Assembly: GCA_035591015.1 (NCBI GenBank)
Contig: JAXIUW010214175.1
Coordinates: forward strand, 1 to 10,862
From: Cephalothrix simula
Lineage: Eukaryota; Nemertea; Palaeonemertea; Archinemertea; Cephalotrichidae
Reading direction: 5' to 3'
DNA length: 10,862 bases
Shown here: positions 10,001-10,862 of the stretch, piece after piece
Position numbering within the stretch: the first letter of the stretch is position 1
Layout: each line of letters starts with the position of its first letter
Position numbers and translations under genes: made by a program
The notes under the pieces: model-generated
Told to the model about the DNA's origin: nothing
What the model saw: only the letters and a program-made list of their open reading frames with translations
Database searches by the model: none

Positions 10001-10569
10001 TTTGAGTTGCTAATCATGAGTATAATAGCGAGGTTCCGCAAAATTCTGAAATCCGAATTTGTTAATTATACAGAATGGAAAGGCACTAGGGTAACAATTT
10101 CTTCACTCGAGGCAATACCATAACAAAATCTATCCTAACTAACGGCATGACTTATAATACTAATGACGTCAGGATTGATGTCATAAGTGATTTCGGATTA
10201 ATTTTTAAACTAAAATCATTTATTACGTCACACTGACGTCATTGGGTCATGCCGGTACGTTGTTACGGTAGATTTTGTTATGATTGCCCTGAGTGAAGAA
10301 ATTGTTACCCTGGTGCCTTTCTCCATTCTATAATTAACAAATTCGTAAATCGGATTTCGGTTTTCGTAATTTTGCGGAACCTCGCTAATGTTATATAAAC
10401 TAGAATTTAAGTTTTGAATTCTTTTGTCTTATTCTTTTATATTTTATTTTCAGCCCCATCTCCAGTGAGTGAAGTATTTAGCATTGACTTTGAGATGAGT
10501 CCCATTACATCGGAGGCAGACTATTCCGCTAAACTACTTGTCCAACCAGTGGAAATAGTTTACGATGAG
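909..10569 (+). CDS. VPS13: VPS13 homologue (VPS13A/C-like), internal part of gene, six exons
   Basis: The gene encodes a bridge-like lipid transfer protein of the VPS13 family, which known homologues use to move phospholipids in bulk between organelles at membrane contact sites. Six exons (909-1053, 1808-1925, 5569-5663, 6776-6912, 8146-8234, 10454-10569) join in one frame to 700 nt, or 233 complete codons, without a stop. Every internal border is AG/GT and the phases match (2, 0, 1, 0, 2, 1, then 0). Motifs seen in order are YKASYK, NIILAREQA, GWFGGWFGG followed by acidic residues, MTDEEKEKLYSGIGF, ASIEDLVP, SIDFEM and QPVEIVYDE. From my knowledge of the family these line up in order with animal VPS13A/VPS13C, within about residues 400-700, part of the N-terminal half of the lipid-conducting groove. 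Vertebrate VPS13A and VPS13C are not separable here; an invertebrate gene may be ancestral to both. The start codon, chorein N-terminus and C-terminal domains lie outside the window. Confidence 0.9.
1054..1807 (+). other. VPS13 intron 1 (754 nt)
   Basis: The intron runs from GTGAGT to TTTTGCAG. About two thirds of it is the fold-back element at 1138-1639. A TGACGTCA site (1098-1105) lies between the donor and the element. A small open frame on the minus strand (1198-1440) lies inside the element and has no recognisable protein features. Confidence 0.85.
1138..1639. mobile_element. Fold-back MITE-like element with 9-bp target duplication
   Basis: The ends are inverted copies: GATAGTTGATGACTCC begins at 1138 and its complement GGAGTCATCAACTATC ends at 1638. 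The match continues imperfectly inward through AGAAGTT(A)AAATT, giving arms of about 30 bp. The 9-mer TTACTACCA flanks both sides (1129-1137 and 1640-1648), the expected target-site duplication. The interior codes for nothing recognisable. A TSD of 8-10 bp points to hAT- or Mutator-type transposase; the class is inferred. Confidence 0.75.
1808..1925 (+). CDS. VPS13: VPS13 exon 2 of window (GWF motif)
   Basis: The acceptor TTTTGCAG ends at 1807 and the donor GTATGT starts at 1926. It enters in phase 0 and leaves one base (G) for the next exon. The 39 residues are a charged helix (EENKEKAKIKKKNK), then GWFGGWFGG and an acidic run DDDEE. A Gly-Trp-Phe-Gly-rich motif flanked by Lys and acidic residues is typical of this position in VPS13A/C, probably a flexible loop. 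The loop appears compact compared with vertebrate proteins. Confidence 0.92.
1951..2570. mobile_element. Fold-back element starting next to exon 2 donor
   Basis: The left arm at 1951-1985 (AGGACCAACCACATAGTAAT...CGCCTCAC) is complementary, with several mismatches, to the right arm at 2536-2570 (TGAGGCG...CCCATTGCTATGTGGT...CTCCT). The best core is CCACATAGnAATGGGAAA. The left arm begins only 25 nt after the donor at 1926. No clear target duplication was found, so the exact ends are uncertain. The arm divergence suggests an old insertion. A perfect smaller palindrome sits inside at 2370-2401. Confidence 0.6.
2370..2401. repeat. Perfect 12-bp inverted repeat, 8-nt loop
   Basis: CCTAGGTAATAG (2370-2381) and CTATTACCTAGG (2390-2401) are exact reverse complements separated by TAGAAAAG. 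It lies off-centre inside the fold-back at 1951-2570. It could be a folded RNA hairpin, a protein-binding palindrome or the scar of a small insertion. Nothing in the context decides which. Confidence 0.8.
3552..3575 (+). promoter_or_regulatory. Possible splice acceptor / 5'UTR just before nested gene ATG
   Basis: CACTGTGCAG ends at 3562, 13 nt before the ATG at 3576. This could be the acceptor for a non-coding 5' exon lying further upstream in intron 2, or simple 5'UTR of a single-exon transcript. The pyrimidine tract is poor. No convincing TATA box is seen; ATATAGATA near 3425 is a weak candidate in AT-rich DNA. Confidence 0.25.
3576..4313 (+). CDS. Intron-nested, intronless multi-pass membrane protein (245 aa), family unknown
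   Basis: A single open frame of 245 codons plus TAA lies inside VPS13 intron 2 on the same strand. The start is the ATG at 3576 in good context (A at -3, G at +4). The frame is open slightly further upstream, but only a TTG (3564) is there, which is not a credible start. Predicted membrane segments are about residues 37-57, 91-114, 131-151, 174-204 and 215-241. Between the first two is a polar loop with Cys72, Cys82 and one N-glycosylation sequon (Asn76-Val-Thr). A basic Cys-rich CCRR turn is at 204-207. Helix 1 contains ADVVADTLAYF and helix 3 contains AFEDLPLTVF. The N-terminus (residues 1-32) is soluble and shows no signal peptide. I do not recognise the family. The Asp-rich first helix and FEDLP weakly recall XK-related proteins, which are nearly twice as long. 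Confidence 0.8.
   Translation: MECISLLSDTLGLADELGNLASDVMKFSNFGGRIQRVIFAILTFIAMSSAIADVVADTLAYFEMEQNDLKICEIKNVTSEDCSSSSNTQMYLGFLIFSWVLFALEVAVIILIVLKKIFELKILCGSLTRTFFSKFCFFLLVAFEDLPLTVFKYIHEKKLDLDLHELFHDDTDLIFVSAVITGVSMILRILCFLIYVIISCVLFCCRRNDDGGRYYVFCFSFFYYTLMVILTIPTLVLSFLVVELY
4424..4495 (+). repeat. 23-bp hairpin in 3'UTR of nested gene
   Basis: TATAGCATGGCTTTTTGGGT... (4424-4446) pairs with ...ACCCAAAAAGCTATGCTATA (4473-4495) over 23 positions with a single G-T wobble and a 26-nt GC-richer loop. It starts 110 nt after the stop of the nested gene. It may be a small MITE (both ends carry TATA) or a structured 3'UTR element. Its length is in the range of a small pre-microRNA, but nothing shows processing. 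Confidence 0.75.
4716..4728 (+). terminator. Tandem AATAAA polyadenylation signals of nested gene
   Basis: Two AATAAA hexamers (4716-4721 and 4723-4728) lie about 400 nt after the nested gene's stop codon and upstream of the fold-back element at 4815. They would give a 3'UTR of about 420 nt containing the hairpin at 4424-4495. AATAAA is common by chance in AT-rich DNA, so the tandem pair and its position are the only support. Confidence 0.45.
4815..5230. mobile_element. 416-bp near-palindromic fold-back element
   Basis: The two halves are close reverse complements almost to the centre (about 5022). Examples are TACACAATTGGGTGGAATTA (from 4815) against the complement of the end at 5230, and AACAGTTTAGCATATTGGCG near 4876 against CGCCAATATGCTAAACTGTT near 5150-5169. 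The central part contains GGGTGGGCG and CGCCCACCC. Ends begin TA-CACAA. TA occurs at both borders, compatible with a TA target duplication, but no longer duplication is seen. The left arm includes a run of 10 C (4865-4874). Small open frames within it are not genes. Confidence 0.85.
5569..5663 (+). CDS. VPS13: VPS13 exon 3 of window
   Basis: The acceptor AATTTCAG ends at 5568 and the donor GTACGT starts at 5664. The split codon G+AC gives Asp, so the protein runs KEG-side to DWRSKMTDEEKEKL. The MTxEEKxKL...IGF pattern matches the region of VPS13A/C where a conserved 'MTPEEKDKL...IGY' type sequence is found. The exon ends in phase 0 with ERPPG. It is isolated by the 3.6-kb intron that hosts a separate gene and by an intron filled by a fold-back element. 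Confidence 0.92.
5664..6775 (+). other. VPS13 intron 3 (1.1 kb)
   Basis: The intron runs from GTACGT to TTTTTTCAG and is dominated by the fold-back element at 5966-6713. From 5664 to 5965 I see no gene or structured repeat. Confidence 0.85.
5966..6713. mobile_element. 748-bp fold-back element with internally duplicated arms
   Basis: The left arm starts TACACAAATGGATGGAAAAA and then TTGAGGCATGGCCTGATG. The right arm is its complement, ending CCATTTGTGTA at 6713. The complementarity runs inward past AAGGGTTTCTCATATTAGGG and the CTATATATCACTGGA block. Each arm holds two related units: AACCCCCATAA...CTATATATC...CTGGAAAGGGC occurs at 6051 and again at 6228, a 177-nt period, mirrored in the other arm. 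The centre is near 6340. A 10-bp direct repeat ACGCGTAATT flanks it (5949-5958 and 6717-6726), offset a few bases from the visible ends. No coding capacity is seen. Confidence 0.85.
6776..6912 (+). CDS. VPS13: VPS13 exon 4 of window
   Basis: The acceptor TTTTTTCAG ends at 6775 and the donor GTAAGA starts at 6913. It enters in phase 0 with YIEHKATVNL and ends after two bases of an Arg codon. The 45 whole residues alternate hydrophobic and polar residues (ATVNLHSCTLTLVNYG and VLRVSASSMLASF). This suits amphipathic beta strands of the VPS13 groove and corresponds to the family's YVAHIMTLKL-like strand region. The segment is more diverged than exons 2, 3 and 6. Confidence 0.88.
7741..7758. repeat. 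(AT)9 microsatellite
   Basis: An uninterrupted run of nine AT dinucleotides lies shortly before the CpG-rich repeat cluster. Confidence 0.9.
7795..8105. repeat. CpG-rich cluster of short direct and inverted repeats
   Basis: The 11-mer CGCGACTTGCG occurs at 7801, 7925, 7980 and 8088 and in reverse orientation at 8039-8049. Between them are variants of GCGGATATGC, GATTCGCG and GTCGCGTATT in both orientations. Spacing is irregular (about 50-125 nt), so this is not a simple tandem array. It is much richer in CpG than its surroundings and ends about 40 nt before the exon 5 acceptor. Both strands happen to be open across most of it (7819-8043 minus, 7883 onward plus), which reflects the stop-poor motif and not a gene. 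Confidence 0.8.
8146..8234 (+). CDS. VPS13: VPS13 exon 5 of window
   Basis: The acceptor TTATTTAG ends at 8145 and the donor GTGAGT starts at 8235. The split codon CG+T gives Arg, and 29 whole residues follow (VFGRTETFIIEGASIEDLVPIITSDIGVY in short blocks). One G is left for exon 6. The core ETFxIxGxxxxDLVP matches the family's 'HWYITGLRQQDIVP' position. The reading frame is also open for 88 codons upstream through the CpG-rich repeat, but the acceptor and homology both place the exon start here. Confidence 0.88.
8434..8532. mobile_element. 99-nt hairpin element (TATTGCACC ends)
   Basis: TATTGCACC...AGTGAAAT...GCAGTTATTGCACGA on the left pairs with TCGTGTAATAACTGC...ATTTCACT...GGTGCAATA on the right, with a few bulges. 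The loop GGGGCTGCGCCG is GC-rich. A partial related sequence, GTGTGCAATAACTG, occurs about 100 nt upstream near 8334, suggesting either a larger decayed element or a second copy. It is probably a short MITE; no clear target duplication is seen. Confidence 0.7.
9184..9252 (+). other. Possible 69-nt frame-preserving cassette exon of VPS13
   Basis: A strong pyrimidine-rich acceptor (CTTCCCCTTTCAG, ending 9183) and a good donor (GTAAGAT from 9253) bound 69 nt. Entered in phase 1 from exon 5 and left in phase 1 to exon 6, it has no stop and would insert 23 residues containing LSSHGSSVHLFLP and TDLTEDVW. It is about 46% G+C, above the surrounding intron. Homology does not demand it, because exon 5 to exon 6 already aligns with the family. 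It may be an alternative exon or chance. Confidence 0.3.
9560..9662. mobile_element. 103-bp hAT-type MITE
   Basis: Perfect 18-bp terminal inverted repeats (CAGGGCTGGGCGCGAATA at 9560-9577, complement at 9645-9662) begin with CAGGG, the usual hAT terminus. The immediate 8-bp flanks are ACTATCGG (9552-9559) and TCTATCGG (9663-9670), matching at 7 of 8, as expected for a hAT 8-bp target duplication. It is too short to code, so it would need transposase from elsewhere in the genome. Confidence 0.85.
10026..10387. mobile_element. 362-bp fold-back element with CRE-like sites
   Basis: TAGCGAGGTTCCGCAAAATT (10026-10045) and its exact complement (10368-10387) are the ends. The arms stay complementary through GGAT/ATCC-type blocks, CAATTTCTTCACTC, AACAAAATCTA and CGGCATGAC with small indels. 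TA at both borders fits a TA target duplication. Near the centre each arm carries two CRE-like octamers: TGACGTCA (10164-10171) and TGATGTCA (10176-10183), then TTACGTCA (10223-10230) and TGACGTCA (10234-10241). No coding capacity is seen. Confidence 0.85.
10454..10569 (+). CDS. VPS13: VPS13 exon 6 of window
   Basis: The acceptor TTATTTTCAG ends at 10453 and a weaker donor, GTACCC, starts at 10570. The split codon G+CC gives Ala. It encodes APSPVSEVFSIDFEMSPI and then ADYSAKLLVQPVEIVYDE. The closing strand LLVQPVEIVYD is one of the most recognisable VPS13 sequences of this region. The exon ends in phase 0. Reading past the donor adds VPQFSLY and then a stop, which supports splicing at 10569/10570. 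Confidence 0.9.
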
Positions 10570-10862
10570 GTACCCCAATTTTCATTGTATTGAATCTTAA
10601 ATTTAATGATAAAAGTTTAATTTATATTAGATTTGAATACAAAAATGGATATAAAATTGGATGAGATGAAGCACCGTAAAACGTCAAAATTTTTGCCCTC
10701 CGGTCTACGTCTTAGAAGAGGTATATGACTCCTACCCCTATACATTTTGAAAGAGCATGAAAAGTAAAAATATATAACAACTTCTAAAATATCACAAATG
10801 AATTGAAAATGAAAATGAAAATGAAAATGATAATGAAATGAAATTACAGGTTAACGGGCTAA
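10570..10862 (+). other. VPS13 intron 6, start (possible next exon at 10850)
   Basis: Intron sequence follows the donor at 10570. A TTACAG ends at 10849, after which GTT AAC GGG CTA would continue in phase 0 as VNGL. This recalls the VN that follows YD in VPS13A/C, but two residues would be missing and the upstream tract is purine-rich, so the acceptor is doubtful. Nothing else is seen. Confidence 0.35.
10804..10842. repeat. (GAAAAT)n short tandem repeat
   Basis: Four to five GAAAAT units followed by degenerate GATAAT/GAAAT units lie at the end of the window, just before the doubtful acceptor at 10849. Confidence 0.8.

Larger units (their letters stand above)
8235..10453 (+). other. VPS13 intron 5 (2.2 kb)
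   Basis: The intron runs from GTGAGT to TTATTTTCAG. It contains the hairpin at 8434-8532, the possible cassette exon at 9184-9252, the hAT-type MITE at 9560-9662 and the fold-back at 10026-10387. From 8533 to 9183 I see only AT-rich sequence, with a small GGCATG/CATGCC hairpin at 8819-8837. From 9663 to 10025 nothing is seen. Confidence 0.8.

Overview
The window is a piece of a eukaryotic nuclear genome, most likely an invertebrate animal. It is AT-rich (about two thirds A+T by eye), has spliceosomal introns of 0.75-3.6 kb, and carries many short non-autonomous inverted-repeat elements. I cannot name the species. No bacterial-style operon, rRNA or tRNA is visible.

The backbone is an internal part of one plus-strand gene, a VPS13 homologue (bridge-type lipid transfer protein, VPS13A/C-like). 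Six exons are supported: 909-1053, 1808-1925, 5569-5663, 6776-6912, 8146-8234 and 10454-10569. All have AG/GT borders, the intron phases agree at every junction, and together they give 233 codons with no stop. They correspond to a stretch within roughly the first 400-700 residues of the animal proteins, recognised by NIILAR, GWFGGWFGG, MTDEEKEKL and QPVEIVYDE. The gene continues beyond both ends of the window.

Intron 2 (1926-5568) holds a second, same-strand, intronless gene at 3576-4313. It encodes a 245-residue protein with about five membrane segments, and tandem AATAAA signals lie about 400 nt past its stop. I do not recognise the family firmly. Two short features (an Asp-rich first helix and FEDLP in a later one) recall XK-related scramblases, which are known partners of VPS13A. 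That link is only a hypothesis.

Much of the intronic DNA is fold-back or MITE-like: 1138-1639 (9-bp flanking repeat), 1951-2570, 4424-4495, 4815-5230, 5966-6713, 8434-8532, 9560-9662 (hAT-type ends) and 10026-10387. The elements at 4815 and 5966 share terminal sequence with each other and with a solitary end at 839-860. A CpG-rich cluster of short direct and inverted repeats (about 7795-8105) sits just before exon 5. Intron 5 contains a possible frame-preserving cassette exon at 9184-9252.
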